A stretch of 64,000 bases of DNA from Aquimarina sp. ERC-38. Lineage in GTDB: Bacteria; Bacteroidota; Bacteroidia; Flavobacteriales; Flavobacteriaceae. This document shows positions 1 to 9,429 of this stretch, in pieces. Each line of letters starts with the position of its first letter. Position 1 is the first letter of the stretch. Under the pieces are notes generated by a model. The model was not told where the DNA came from and ran no database searches. It saw nothing but the letters and a program-made list of their open reading frames with translations. Location of the stretch: contig NZ_CP098511.1 in NCBI RefSeq assembly GCF_026222555.1, positions 4,011,501-4,075,500 on the forward strand, in the 5' to 3' direction. The position numbers were made by a program, and so were the translations under genes.

Positions 1-2501
1 TTCTGAACACTTTTTAAAAAGCCTTGGGTATAAGAAAGTTCTTCGGTAAGTTTTTTAATCTCACTTTCTATATCAATAGTTCCCTGGACAGGAACAAAAT
101 ACTCATTTGCTCCTACGCGATAAGACAAAGCCCCGGTTATAGAATCTTTTACATAGGTAATAGCTTCTATATTTCCCATTTTTAAAATTAACGGATCGAA
201 TGTAATCTCTTGGTTCGCATTATTTAAAACAGATAGCGATAACTTTTCTTTAAAAGAGATATTATTTTGCTTTCGGATATTACGTATTCCCGTAATTACT
301 TCGGCTGTACTTTCAAACTGTTTAATCAAATTTGTATCAAAGGATTGCTGTAAAGGCCATGTGGATATAATAAGTGCTTCTTCCTTACTTCGCTTAGTGA
401 TAGACTGCCAGATTTCTTCAGAAATAAAAGGTACAAACGGATGAAGCACTTTTAAATTTTCTTCAAAAAGATGAATTACCGATTTATAAGTTTCTGCATC
501 GATAGGTTCCTGATATCCTGGTTTTACCATCTCTAATAGCCAACTGCAAAAGTCATCCCAGACCAATTTGTACGTTGCCATTAAAGCATCGTTTATCCGA
601 TATTTTGCGTAATGATCTTCCAGAACCACTAAAGTTTGCTGAAACTTTGCTGTGTACCATTGAATAGCCAATTGTGAAGAGGCAGGTTGACTAATGTCAC
701 GATCTACCTTCCACCTCTGTACTAAACGAAAGGCATTGAAAATTTTATTGACAAAAGCGCTCCCCTGGTGACAAAGATCTTCGTCAAACATAAGGTCGTT
801 ACCCGCAGGTGAACTTAACAACATCCCTACCCGAACGCCATCTGCTCCATACTTATCAATTAAAACCAAAGGATCCGGAGAGTTACCCAGGGATTTTGAC
901 ATTTTACGTCGTTGTTTGTCTCTTACAATCCCGGTTAAGTATACATTAGAGAAAGGTTTTTGATCTCTGTATTCATATCCGGCAATAATCATTCGTGCTA
1001 CCCAGAAAAACAAGATTTCGGGTGCAGTAACCAGGTCGTTTGTTGGGTAGTAATAGTTGATCTCTTTATTATCAGGTTCCAAAATACCGTTAAATACACT
1101 CATCGGCCATAACCAGGAAGAAAACCAGGTATCTAACGCATCTGCATCCTGTACTAAATCCGTAACGGTTAAATTCTTATTACCGGATTCTTTAATAGCC
1201 AACTGTAAAGCTTCTTCAACGTTTTCTGCAACTACAAAATTCGTTTTATGTTCTCCGTAGTAATAAGCAGGAATTTGGTGCCCCCACCATAGCTGCCGGG
1301 AGATATTCCAATCCCGTACATTTTCCATCCAGTATTTGTACGTGTTGATAAATTTTTCAGGAACTAATTGTACCTCTTTTTCTAAAACCGCTTCTAGAGC
1401 AGGTGCTGCAAGCTCTTTCATTTTTAAAAACCATTGATCACTCAATCGTGGTTCTATAACCGCTTTGGTCCGTTCGCTGGTTCCTACTTTATTTATATGA
1501 ATTTCGGTTCTTAGTAATATCCCTGATTCTGAAAGTTCTTTTTCAATTTCTTTTCTTACGACAAAACGATCTTTTCCCTTATAATGAAGCCCATATTGGT
1601 TTAAAGTAGCGTCTTCATTAAAGATATCAATGATTTCCAGGTGATGTTTATCGCCTAGTATTTTATCGTTCGGGTCGTGCGCGGGAGTTACTTTAAGGCA
1701 TCCGGTTCCAAATTCCATATCTACATATTCATCTTCAATAATAGGTATGCTTCGGTTTACGATAGGAACTATGGCTTTTTTACCTTTTAAATGTTGAAAA
1801 CGTTCGTCATTTGGGTTAATACATATGGCGGTGTCACCCATAATGGTCTCCGGGCGTGTTGTTGCAATGGTTAAGGTTTCATCTTCGCCTTCAATTTGAT
1901 ACGCTATAAAATAGAGTTTTCCTTCTTTTTCTTCATAAATCACTTCTTCATCAGACAAGGTAGTTCTGGCTTCGGGATCCCAGTTCACCATTCGGTAGCC
2001 ACGATAAATAAGTCCTTTCTTATATAAATCCACAAAAACCTTTAGTACTGATTTAGACAAGTTCTCATCCATGGTAAATGCCGTACGTTCCCAGTCGCAG
2101 GAAGCCCCCAGTTTTTTTAACTGTTCTAAAATGATACCGCCGTGCTTATGCGTCCATTCCCAGGCATGTTCCAGGAACTGTTCTCGGGTAAGGTCATTTT
2201 TATCAATACCTTCGGATTTGAGTTTGGCTACGACTTTAGCCTCGGTAGCAATAGAAGCATGATCCGTACCAGGAACCCAACAAGCGTTGTATCCTTTTAG
2301 CCGGGCTCTTCTAATCAATACGTCCTGAATGGTGTTGTTCAGCATATGCCCCATATGTAATACGCCCGTCACGTTAGGCGGTGGTATAACAATGGTGTAA
2401 GCTTCCCGGTCGTCTACCTCAGAGTGAAAGTAATTCTGGTCCGTCCAATATTGATACCACTTCGCCTCTACTGCCTTTGAATCGTATGTATTTGTAGCCA
2501 T
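1..2501 (-). CDS. valS: Valyl-tRNA synthetase (3' end outside window)
   Basis: Class Ia aminoacyl-tRNA synthetase that charges tRNA-Val in the cytoplasm. The reading frame is open from the ATG at 2499-2501 to the window edge, giving about 833 residues; the family is roughly 875-880, so only the C-terminal coiled-coil tail should be missing. Visible motifs are PPPNVTG followed by HMGH (the HIGH signature, about residue 48, complement of 2342-2357), the editing-domain region in the middle, and KMSKS at about residue 530 (complement of about 892-909). The N-terminus reads [19 protein letters not shown], typical of bacterial ValRS, which supports the start. It is followed upstream (55 bp away) by the left end of the family-1 mobile element, so its promoter lies in, or was displaced by, that element. 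Confidence 0.96.
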   Translation of the reverse strand, partial: MATNTYDSKAVEAKWYQYWTDQNYFHSEVDDREAYTIVIPPPNVTGVLHMGHMLNNTIQDVLIRRARLKGYNACWVPGTDHASIATEAKVVAKLKSEGIDKNDLTREQFLEHAWEWTHKHGGIILEQLKKLGASCDWERTAFTMDENLSKSVLKVFVDLYKKGLIYRGYRMVNWDPEARTTLSDEEVIYEEKEGKLYFIAYQIEGEDETLTIATTRPETIMGDTAICINPNDERFQHLKGKKAIVPIVNRSIPIIEDEYVDMEFGTGCLKVTPAHDPNDKILGDKHHLEIIDIFNEDATLNQYGLHYKGKDRFVVRKEIEKELSESGILLRTEIHINKVGTSERTKAVIEPRLSDQWFLKMKELAAPALEAVLEKEVQLVPEKFINTYKYWMENVRDWNISRQLWWGHQIPAYYYGEHKTNFVVAENVEEALQLAIKESGNKNLTVTDLVQDADALDTWFSSWLWPMSVFNGILEPDNKEINYYYPTNDLVTAPEILFFWVARMIIAGYEYRDQKPFSNVYLTGIVRDKQRRKMSKSLGNSPDPLVLIDKYGADGVRVGMLLSSPAGNDLMFDEDLCHQGSAFVNKIFNAFRLVQRWKVDRDISQPASSQLAIQWYTAKFQQTLVVLEDHYAKYRINDALMATYKLVWDDFCSWLLEMVKPGYQEPIDAETYKSVIHLFEENLKVLHPFVPFISEEIWQSITKRSKEEALIISTWPLQQSFDTNLIKQFESTAEVITGIRNIRKQNNISFKEKLSLSVLNNANQEITFDPLILKMGNIEAITYVKDSITGALSYRVGANEYFVPVQGTIDIESEIKKLTEELSYTQGFLKSVQ

Positions 2502-2807
2502 TTTCTGGTTGGTCTGATTTTTGAATATAGTTTGCAAAAATACTTATTAAATATTATTAGTGTCTGGTTAAAATAAATAATAATGCAAATCAAGAGTTAA
2601 AATTCAAGGTTATCAAAATAGCGGCTAACCTTCCGTAGATAGGAAGGTTTACACCTTTTGTAGACCGTACTTTACTGGCTTTTTGTATATCTGACTTTTC
2701 GAGGCTAGTCCCATCTGTTTTTATAATTATATTCGTTTTGAATAAAGCATTATAAACATTTGACCTTATCGTAGAGATATCAAATTCAAAGTCTTTTACA
2801 AGTTGGA

Positions 2808-2930
2808 TTTACGCAGTCACAAGTCGTCACAGAGTTAGGTGTCAACAAGAGTACTATTAGTTGTAAGCTCAATAGAAATATTCCAACGAGAGGTCAGACA
2901 GTTCATACTTACATAGCTCGACATAGCATT
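2808..2930 (+). pseudogene. IS30-family transposase remnant (HTH part only)
   Basis: About 41 codons read without a stop as a helix-turn-helix of IS30 type: FTQSQVVTELGVNKSTISCK followed by LNRNIPTRGQTVHTYIARHS. The LGV-KSTIS-LNRN-RG-Y-A pattern is the N-terminal DNA-binding segment of IS30 transposases. No start codon, no catalytic DDE domain and no inverted ends of an IS30 element are visible around it, so it is a decayed fragment. It lies inside the 2555-5431 element, upstream of the CotH gene, and may be a relic of how that segment was assembled. Confidence 0.65.
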
Positions 2931-3232
2931 AAAAATTAAATAAACAACCACTATAAAGTTGCATAAAAAATGATAACGGCTTTACAGGTAGTCTATTACA
3001 AAGAATAGACCTAAAAGATACATCCTTCCTAAAAGAGAATTTAAAAAATAAATATCTAACTTTTTTCGTATAATTGTAGTATCATTTAAAGTGGCATAGT
3101 TACTGAGAACTAGCGACAAGGTCAGACCGAAATAGCCAATTTTTAAGAAATACATTTTTTTTATGATGCCGGATTAATATCCTTATATACATATATTTAA
3201 CACTATTGATTTAACTATAAAACTCAACTCTG

Positions 3233-5122
3233 ATGAAAAGTAACCAACTATTAAACTCTATTATTTTACTACTGATAATTAACGTGTTCGGACAAGTACT
3301 GCATGCGCAACCAGGACGTAGTTTATACGACGACAGCTATGTGCATAAAATCGAAATTGAGTTTCCCTATGTAAAATGGAACGATAGCTTACTAGAAAAT
3401 ATTCAAAAAGGCTTTGTGTATGCTTTATCAAACATCACCATTGATGGAACTACGGTTGATTCAGTGGGCATAAGGTTTAAAGGTGCGTCCTCTTTGGAAG
3501 GAATTAAGGGTGGTAAAGGTGCCTTTAAAGTTGACCTTAATGAGTTTGTAAAGGGCAAAAAGTACGATGGACTTAAAAAGTTCAACTTGCATAACTATTT
3601 GAGAGACCCTTCTCGCTTGCGCGAAAAGTTGGCCTACGATTTAATGCGCGATTTAGGTTTAAATAGCGTTCGTGTAGCTTATACGGAACTATGGATAAAT
3701 GGCGAGCTTAGAGGCTTATACAATATTGTAGAGCAAATCGATAAAACCTATTTAGAATACAACCATGGCACCAAAAAAGGCAACTTATACAAAGCCGATC
3801 ATGGCGCATCGTTTAAAGTTAACCGCGATACTACGGGTCGTTACCAACCAGATCCTATTACGTTTCCCGACTATTGGATTGACTACCCCAATGATCGCCC
3901 AATAAATAAAAGTGCTTGGGAAAAAAAGACCAACGAGAAAGAAGACGATTGGAGTGATTTGATTGCCTTTGAAAAATTACTTTCTACCGATGCTACGGCT
4001 ACTACTTACAAAGCATTACTGGAAACAAAATTTGATGTAGACAGGGCGCTTAAAGTAATGGCTTTCAACCGCATCTCGCAAACCCACGATGCAGGTTATG
4101 GTTTAAACGGCAATTTTTATGTGTATGCTAACCCAAACACGGGTAAAATTGAATGGATCCCTTGGGATTATAACTGGACTTTTGATCAAGCTCCTAATGA
4201 CGAAGTGGATGTTGTAGCTGCACACAACATTTATATACAAGTAGAAAAGGGAAGGAAGGTGCCATTTACCGGTGTATTGGAGCGCCTGCTAACTAATGCA
4301 GCCATACGCGAACAATACAGTAAATCGGCTTGTCAAATTATTCAACTTTTTAATGAAGAAAGGTTATTTAAACGTGTGGATGAATTGAGTGCTCTTATTA
4401 GACCTTACGTACAAGCGGATCCTTATAAACTACATTCAGAGCAGGATTTTGAAAGCAACCACGGGTTTACGAGATTAATTTATTTCACTTTACGTAATGG
4501 TCATCCGATCTACTATCCTGGCATAAAAGAATTTATACGCCAGCAAAATAGATTTATCAGAGACCAGTTAAGGGTCGAAGGGATCACCTGTGGCGCTTAT
4601 GTGGCTGCCACAAATATTGATGTGCCTGCTGTTATAAACCTCGGGGTCGATGAAGAAACCCGTATCAATGCCACTATTATGCCCTTAAGTGCAAGTTTAG
4701 AAGGCTTGTATTGGTACTCTGAAGATCCTGAAATTGTAGAGGTTGAACAAACAGCTGATGTAGAAGCTAAATCGGAGGGCAGCACGTATATAGTGGTGAG
4801 CACGACAGATGGTACAGCTTCTCAGCGTATTAAAGTAAATGTAGGTAATGGTACTCTAGGCATTGGTAACGTTAGCTATGAGGAAGCTAAAATTCACATT
4901 TCACCCAACCCTACCGATAATGAGTTAATTATATCAATGGTTGAAAAAAACCCTAACGTAAAAATAAGAATATTCAATTCTGTTGGTAAGCTCGTACTTC
5001 AAACAAGCAAGGCGAATATTAACCAGATAAAGTTAAACGTTAGTGCTTTTCAAACAGGTATCTATTTTATCAGTATAGGCACTGAGAATTTAACCTTCCA
5101 TAGAAAGTTTGTGAAAAAATAA
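3233..5122 (+). CDS. Secreted CotH-family protein with T9SS sorting domain
   Basis: A 629-residue secreted protein. Residues 1 to about 25 are a signal peptide ending near LHAQ. Residues about 40-450 match the CotH kinase fold: RLREKLAYDLMRDLGLNSVR, then VEQIDKTYLE, and a WIPWDYNWTFD segment with the acidic residues expected at the catalytic/metal site. A bacterial Ig-like (BIG2) module follows at about 460-540. The last 75 residues (from about 555, ISPNPTDNEL to the terminal FVKK) are a type A T9SS C-terminal domain, so the protein should cross the outer membrane and be anchored or released. CotH proteins phosphorylate spore-coat proteins in Bacillus; the substrate here is unknown. The gene is the only intact gene inside the 2.9 kb element described at 2555-5431, which points to acquisition as cargo. 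Confidence 0.85.
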   Translation: MKSNQLLNSIILLLIINVFGQVLHAQPGRSLYDDSYVHKIEIEFPYVKWNDSLLENIQKGFVYALSNITIDGTTVDSVGIRFKGASSLEGIKGGKGAFKVDLNEFVKGKKYDGLKKFNLHNYLRDPSRLREKLAYDLMRDLGLNSVRVAYTELWINGELRGLYNIVEQIDKTYLEYNHGTKKGNLYKADHGASFKVNRDTTGRYQPDPITFPDYWIDYPNDRPINKSAWEKKTNEKEDDWSDLIAFEKLLSTDATATTYKALLETKFDVDRALKVMAFNRISQTHDAGYGLNGNFYVYANPNTGKIEWIPWDYNWTFDQAPNDEVDVVAAHNIYIQVEKGRKVPFTGVLERLLTNAAIREQYSKSACQIIQLFNEERLFKRVDELSALIRPYVQADPYKLHSEQDFESNHGFTRLIYFTLRNGHPIYYPGIKEFIRQQNRFIRDQLRVEGITCGAYVAATNIDVPAVINLGVDEETRINATIMPLSASLEGLYWYSEDPEIVEVEQTADVEAKSEGSTYIVVSTTDGTASQRIKVNVGNGTLGIGNVSYEEAKIHISPNPTDNELIISMVEKNPNVKIRIFNSVGKLVLQTSKANINQIKLNVSAFQTGIYFISIGTENLTFHRKFVKK

Positions 5123-5522
5123 TAACATCAGGGATACTATCAACTGGAGTAGAAATGTAAGCCACCTCGTGTTAAGCAACTATCTTAATCTTTAAAAAGT
5201 AGTTACTATGAAGGGTAGATTTCGTGCTTAATACGTTCTTAAGGCTTGGTTTATAATGCATAGTAAAATAAGGTGATTCCACTTTAAAGTATGTAAAGGT
5301 TGCTTTTTTACTACTTAAAAGTAATCTGTTTATTTGACATAGTTAATATTGTAATAATTGGTCCTGATTCTAGAAGCGATAGCGACCTGCCCGTCCGCAG
5401 GCGGGTCTTGAATCTTTACCAGACACTAATAATTAAATATGTAACTAGGAATACTTAAAAATGTTGGGGAATTTTGAAGTTATAAAAAAATAGTATTTTA
5501 GCACCTTATAAAAATTTACATT
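5123..5522. other. Intergenic: right part of the family-1 element and promoter
   Basis: Positions 5123-5249 show nothing recognisable. About 5250-5431 is the larger part of a family-1 element, including the GC-rich hairpin CCTGCCCGTCCGCAGGCGGG near 5387-5406. Positions 5432-5440 are the right 9-bp duplication. The promoter of the downstream gene lies at 5474-5501. Confidence 0.6.
5474..5501 (+). promoter_or_regulatory. Bacteroidota-type promoter of the DUF1573 gene
   Basis: TTG at 5474-5476, 17 bp, then TATTTTAG at 5494-5501, close to the consensus TTG-N19-TAnnTTTG. The start codon follows 21 bp downstream. Confidence 0.5.
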
Positions 5523-5924
5523 ATGAAAAAATTGATGTTAATCTTATGTGTAGCTGTAATGGGAGTTGCTGTTAACGCCCAGGAGGCACAAGCAAAAATT
5601 GAATTTAAAACAGATGTTATTGACTACGGTGAAATCGCTAAAGGTGCGGACGGAGTTCGGCAATTTGAATTTACGAATACCGGAAAAGCACCATTAGTAA
5701 TTTCCAGGGTACAGTCCAGTTGCGGATGTACCATACCTAAAAAACCGAAAGATCCTATCGCTCCCGGTGAATCAGGGGTCATTGAAGTAAAATATGATAC
5801 CAAGCGTATCGGACCTTTTAGAAAAACGATCTCGGTATATTCCAATGCATCCGAAATGCCTACACCTATTAAAATTAAAGGTACCATCCAGGATAATTCA
5901 AAAAGTGTGTTGGAAAAAAAATAA
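5523..5924 (+). CDS. DUF1573 (ASH/abnormal-spindle-like) secreted protein
   Basis: A 133-residue protein with an N-terminal signal peptide (MKKLMLILCVAVMGVAVNAQ) followed by one DUF1573 domain. Typical landmarks are the DYGEIAKG segment, RQFEFTNTGKAPLVIS, the SSCGCT motif and the GVIEVKYDTKRIGPF strand, ending with the IKIKGTI strand. The fold is an immunoglobulin-like beta sandwich; such proteins are common and often highly expressed in Bacteroidota, with no established function. It stands alone with its own promoter and a strong terminator, so it is probably monocistronic. Confidence 0.85.
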   Translation: MKKLMLILCVAVMGVAVNAQEAQAKIEFKTDVIDYGEIAKGADGVRQFEFTNTGKAPLVISRVQSSCGCTIPKKPKDPIAPGESGVIEVKYDTKRIGPFRKTISVYSNASEMPTPIKIKGTIQDNSKSVLEKK

Positions 5925-5943
5925 TATAGTAGATATAAAGTTA

Positions 5944-5975
5944 TAAAAGCCGTCTTTACCGACGGCTTTTTTGTT
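5944..5975 (+). terminator. Rho-independent terminator
   Basis: Perfect stem AAAAGCCGTC / GACGGCTTTT around the loop TTTACC, followed by a T-rich run. It closes the DUF1573 gene. Confidence 0.85.
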
Positions 5976-6023
5976 TTGCAGATGTTGTATTTAGCATATC
6001 TTTTATATTTTCTGATAAAAATT

Positions 6024-6266
6024 TATCAGTGTCCGGTTAAAATAAACAATAGTTTATGAGGCATAGTAAAATAAAGTGATTCCAAACTTAAAAGTATTTA
6101 TAGGTTGCTTTTTATTTTTTTGAAGTAATTTGTTTTTTATGAATTATTTTAAAATATTGATTTTCAATGTTTTAATAATTAGCCTTGATTCTTAATTCTT
6201 GATTCTAGAAGAGATAGCGACCCGCCCGTTCGCAGGCGGATCTTGAATCTTTACCAGACATCAATA
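6024..6266. mobile_element. Family-1 miniature element (copy with 9-bp duplication ATAAAAATT)
   Basis: A 243-bp non-coding element starting TATCAGTGTCCGGTTAAAAT and ending CTTTACCAGACATCAATA, i.e. imperfect inverted ends. Flanked by perfect direct repeats ATAAAAATT at 6015-6023 and 6267-6275. It contains the shared interior (TAGTAAAATAAAGTGATTCC, later GGTTGCTTTTT, GATTCTAGAAG-GATAGCGA) and a GC-rich hairpin near 6220-6241. It occupies most of the gap between the DUF1573 gene and the aminotransferase gene (5925-6370). Confidence 0.85.
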
Positions 6267-6370
6267 ATAAAAATTGCATAAAATGAAATATATTCACCTT
6301 AAATTAATTTAGATTTCATTAACAATACCTGCTATTTATTTCGGAAATTAGCAGCGTAAAAATCAAACCT

Positions 6371-7597
6371 ATGCCTGTTGTCTCCCAAAAGGGAAAAGCA
6401 ATGCCCGAATCACCTATCCGCCGACTGGTTCCTTATGCTGAAAAAGCTAAGAAAAAAGGAATACAGGTATATCACCTTAATATTGGTCAACCGGATGTAA
6501 AAACCCCTGCCATTGCTATGGATGCCGTAAGCAATCATAACCTGGAGATACTTGCCTACAGTCATTCGGCAGGATTTGAAAGTTTACGTAAAAAACTGGC
6601 AGTTTACTACGATAAATTTAACATTAAAGTTACTGCAGATGATATTTTAGTGACAACCGGGGGGAGTGAAGCCTTAATTTTTACGATGGGTAGTATTACG
6701 GATCCGGGGGATGAAATTATTGTACCTGAACCTTTCTATGCGAATTATTATAGTTTTTCCACACAATCAACAATTACGGTGGTTCCGGTTATTTCAAAGA
6801 TAGAAGATGATTTTGCACTACCACCTATTGAAAATTTTGAAAAACTAATCAATGCAAATACCAAGGCTATACTCATTTGTAATCCGGGAAATCCTACTGG
6901 TTATTTATACAGTAAAAGCGAAATTAAAGCACTGGCAGAATTAGCAATTAAATATGATCTCTTTTTAATCTCAGATGAGGTATATCGGGAATTTATTTAT
7001 GATCAAAACGAGGTTCATCATTCGATTTTACAGGAACCTGGCCTGGATCAACACGCCATCGTCGTGGATTCCTTTTCTAAGCGCTATAGTATGTGTGGCG
7101 CAAGAATCGGTTGTATGGTGAGTAAAAATAAGGAGGTCATGCAAACAGCAATGAAATTTGCGCAAGCTCGTTTAAGTCCGCCAACCTTTGCTCAGATAGC
7201 CAGTGAAGCCGCACTGGATGCTCCGCAATCCTATTATACGGATACAGTAGCTATTTATAAAACCCGAAGAGATACGTTAGTTAGAGAATTACAATTTATT
7301 CCCGGATGTCAGGTAGCAATCCCTAAGGGGGCTTTTTACTGTATTGCAGCTTTACCCGTACAAGATGCTAATGATTTTGCCATCTGGCTATTAGATGCTT
7401 ATGAACTTAATCAAAAAACGGTTATGATTGCTCCTGCCGCCGGATTTTATTCCAGTCCTAACGAAGGTTTAAACCAGGTGAGAATCGCTTACGTTCTGGA
7501 AGAAGCATCACTTATTGAAGCCGTACGTATTTTAAAATCCGCATTGAGCGTTTATCTAGCAAAGTTCCCGAATAAAGCCTTATCAGAAACAGTGTAA
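6371..7597 (+). CDS. PLP-dependent class I/II aminotransferase
   Basis: A 408-residue fold-type I aminotransferase of the aspartate aminotransferase superfamily. Recognisable parts: N-terminal MPESPIRRLVPYAEKAKKKG, the NIGQPD substrate-side motif, GGSEAL (cofactor phosphate binding), NPGNPTG, the ISDEVYREF aspartate segment, and SFSKRYSMCGARIG with the Schiff-base lysine at about residue 237. The C-terminal small domain ends near residue 400. The exact substrate cannot be read from sequence; aspartate or aromatic amino acids with 2-oxoglutarate are the usual choices. The start chosen is the upstream ATG; a second ATG at 6401 would still keep the conserved N-terminus but lose a segment usually present in relatives. 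Confidence 0.9.
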   Translation: MPVVSQKGKAMPESPIRRLVPYAEKAKKKGIQVYHLNIGQPDVKTPAIAMDAVSNHNLEILAYSHSAGFESLRKKLAVYYDKFNIKVTADDILVTTGGSEALIFTMGSITDPGDEIIVPEPFYANYYSFSTQSTITVVPVISKIEDDFALPPIENFEKLINANTKAILICNPGNPTGYLYSKSEIKALAELAIKYDLFLISDEVYREFIYDQNEVHHSILQEPGLDQHAIVVDSFSKRYSMCGARIGCMVSKNKEVMQTAMKFAQARLSPPTFAQIASEAALDAPQSYYTDTVAIYKTRRDTLVRELQFIPGCQVAIPKGAFYCIAALPVQDANDFAIWLLDAYELNQKTVMIAPAAGFYSSPNEGLNQVRIAYVLEEASLIEAVRILKSALSVYLAKFPNKALSETV

Positions 7598-7885
7598 AGG
7601 TCGTGTATGCTTTATTATACAAAAAATAGTTAGGAGTAACGCAACTTTTCATAGTATCTATATTATGAAGTTGTTTGAACTTTCCATAATTGGCTGCAAA
7701 ATGTTCTTTTTCACTTACTTTTTATCATTTTTAAGTTCCGTAGCTACGGCTATGCAACTGAAAAATAATTTCAATTAAGCAAAAAATACCTATTTTTCGC
7801 TTCAATCAGAAAAGTTTAAACCACTTCGATTTAAAACAAGGATATTATTTTAAAAAGTGGTATTTTCATACTATTATAATAGAAT
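7598..7885. other. Intergenic, no gene seen
   Basis: AT-rich spacer between the aminotransferase gene and the next family-1 element. The only structure noted is a 12-bp perfect palindrome CCGTAGCTACGG at 7738-7749. No open frame with coding character. Confidence 0.4.
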
Positions 7886-8094
7886 TATTAGTTTCCGGTT
7901 AAAATAACTAAAAGTTTATCAAACATCGTAAAATAAGGTGATTCCAAACCTTAAAATATTTGAAGGATGCTTTTTTGACAGGGATAATTTTATAATATAT
8001 ATTTTTAATGTTATAGTAAACTAGTCTTGATTCTAGAAGCGATAGCGACCTGCCCGTCTGCAGGCGGGTCTTGAATCTTTACTGGTCACTAATG
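7886..8094. mobile_element. Family-1 miniature element (copy with 9-bp duplication TAATAGAAT)
   Basis: A 209-bp copy starting TATTAGTTTCCGGTTAAAAT and ending CTTTACTGGTCACTAATG. Perfect direct repeats TAATAGAAT at 7877-7885 and 8095-8103. Contains the shared interior and the GC-rich hairpin CCTGCCCGTCTGCAGGCGGG near 8049-8068. It sits 54 bp upstream of murB and therefore in its promoter region. Confidence 0.85.
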
Positions 8095-8148
8095 TAATAG
8101 AATAATAATCCATATCAGGAGTAAAATAAGATAAGTACCCATGTTTTT

Positions 8149-9156
8149 ATGCATATAGAACATCAAAAATCCTTACAAGCCTACAATACTTTTGGTATTG
8201 ACGTGACCGCATCTTCTTATATTCGGGTTACGGATAGCAAACAACTTGAAGAAGTGGTAAAAGCTTATAAAGACCAAAATATTTTTATCTTAAACGGCGG
8301 AAGTAACATGTTACTAACCGCTGATATCGATGCTTTAGTCATCCATATTGCTATTTGCGGAATCACCGAAAAAAAAGTTGATGATAACACCATTCTGGTT
8401 TCTGCCGGTGCCGGTGAAAACTGGCATAAATTTGTACTATACTGTATTTCTAAGAACTATGGAGGACTAGAAAATTTAGCTTTAATTCCAGGTAATGTTG
8501 GAAGTGCCCCCATTCAAAATATTGGTGCCTATGGGGTGGAGTTAAAAGATACTTTTCATTCCTGTACTGCACTAGATATTACTACCGGAAAAGAAAGAAA
8601 ATTTAATAAAGAAGAATGTGAATTCGGGTATCGGGAATCTATATTTAAAGGTATTGCTAAAGGGAGGTATATCATTACAGAAGTATCCTTTTTATTAACT
8701 ACCCACATGCATCAACTTCATACCACTTACGGAGCTATACAGAAAGAGTTAGGCGCTATAACTACCCCTACCATTAAGCAAATAGCAGATGCCGTCATTG
8801 CCATCCGAAAAAGTAAATTACCTGATCCTAAACAGATTGGTAATGGCGGAAGTTTTTTTAAAAATCCGGTAGTCTCAAAAACAGTTCTATCGGCTATTCA
8901 AGAAAAATACGAAGAAGTTCCTTTTTATGAACTTGATGAGAACATGGTTAAACTACCTGCAGGATGGTTAATTGAAAAAGCCGGTTTTAAAGGAAAGCGG
9001 TGGAAAGATGCGGGAGTCCATAAAAATCAGGCCTTGGTACTGGTGAACTATGGCAATGCTACCGGTAATGAAATCCTTGCTATTGCGCAGAAGATTCAGC
9101 AACAAGTAAAAAAACAATTCAACATATCTTTACAAACCGAAGTTAACATTATATAA
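8149..9156 (+). CDS. murB: UDP-N-acetylenolpyruvoylglucosamine reductase
   Basis: MurB, 335 residues, reduces UDP-GlcNAc-enolpyruvate to UDP-MurNAc with NADPH and FAD in cytoplasmic peptidoglycan synthesis. FAD-binding segments are visible: NTFGIDV at the N-terminus, ILNGGSNMLL, and PGNVGSAPIQNIGAYGVEL. The FGYRESIFK segment carries the conserved Tyr/Arg characteristic of type I (E. coli-like) MurB. GNGGSFFKNPV contains the catalytic serine, and the family's terminal glutamate lies near the C-terminus (LQTEVN). Start ATG preceded closely by a family-1 element. The Cys-rich small gene follows after 49 bp with its own promoter. Confidence 0.95.
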   Translation: MHIEHQKSLQAYNTFGIDVTASSYIRVTDSKQLEEVVKAYKDQNIFILNGGSNMLLTADIDALVIHIAICGITEKKVDDNTILVSAGAGENWHKFVLYCISKNYGGLENLALIPGNVGSAPIQNIGAYGVELKDTFHSCTALDITTGKERKFNKEECEFGYRESIFKGIAKGRYIITEVSFLLTTHMHQLHTTYGAIQKELGAITTPTIKQIADAVIAIRKSKLPDPKQIGNGGSFFKNPVVSKTVLSAIQEKYEEVPFYELDENMVKLPAGWLIEKAGFKGKRWKDAGVHKNQALVLVNYGNATGNEILAIAQKIQQQVKKQFNISLQTEVNII

Positions 9157-9164
9157 ATCCGGCT

Positions 9165-9192
9165 TTGTCTTTTTAATTTATTTGTAACTTTG
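9165..9192 (+). promoter_or_regulatory. Bacteroidota-type promoter of the small Cys-rich gene / sigma factor pair
   Basis: TTG at 9165-9167, 17 bp, TAACTTTG at 9185-9192, a good match to TTG-N17-23-TAnnTTTG. The start codon follows 13 bp later. Confidence 0.6.
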
Positions 9193-9205
9193 TAAAAAAG
9201 GAAGG

Positions 9206-9427
9206 ATGAAATTGATATTACTAAGTATAGGTTTATTATTGTTTGCCTTTGCAGGTATTGCTATTAAGCTATGGGCAAAAAAAGACGGTACCTTTTCCGG
9301 TACTTGTGCAAGTCAAAGTCCTTTCTTAAACAAAGAAGGAGAATCCTGTTCTATGTGTGGTAAAACACCGGATCAGTACGCTGACTGTAATGATGGCAAT
9401 GTACAAACCACCAGTAAGCTTTCTTAG
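9206..9427 (+). CDS. Small membrane protein with Cys-rich tail
   Basis: A 73-residue protein with one N-terminal membrane segment (ILLSIGLLLFAFAGIAIKLW) and a polar tail of five cysteines, two as SMCGKTP preceded by GESC, a CxxC pair that could bind a metal. I recognise it only as a type of small protein seen next to ECF sigma genes and murB in flavobacteria; no function is known to me. Its stop codon lies 2 bp before the sigma-factor GTG start, so the two are co-transcribed and probably coupled. Real gene rather than chance frame because of the promoter, the hydrophobic anchor and the tight spacing. Confidence 0.75.
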   Translation: MKLILLSIGLLLFAFAGIAIKLWAKKDGTFSGTCASQSPFLNKEGESCSMCGKTPDQYADCNDGNVQTTSKLS

Positions 9428-9429
9428 AA

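Larger units (their letters stand above)
2555..5431. mobile_element. Family-1 element interrupted by or carrying a CotH gene, with 9-bp target duplication
   Basis: The left end TATTAGTGTCTGGTTAAAAT at 2555 and the right end CTTTACCAGACACTAATA at 5414-5431 are the two inverted ends of the short family-1 element that occurs alone elsewhere in the window. The pair is flanked by perfect 9-bp direct repeats ATTAAATAT at 2546-2554 and 5432-5440. The left 25-30 bp and the stretch from about 5250 to 5431 together make one normal family-1 copy. Between them lie about 2.67 kb with an IS30 transposase remnant (2808-2930), an inverted repeat (AACCTTCC..GGAAGGTT, about 2631-2653) and the CotH gene. An 8-bp repeat ATAATGCA occurs near both inner junctions (2580-2587 and 5253-5260), a possible second target duplication. 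Seen: ends and repeats. Inferred: either an insertion into a resident miniature element or a larger element carrying cargo. No intact transposase is present. Confidence 0.75.
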
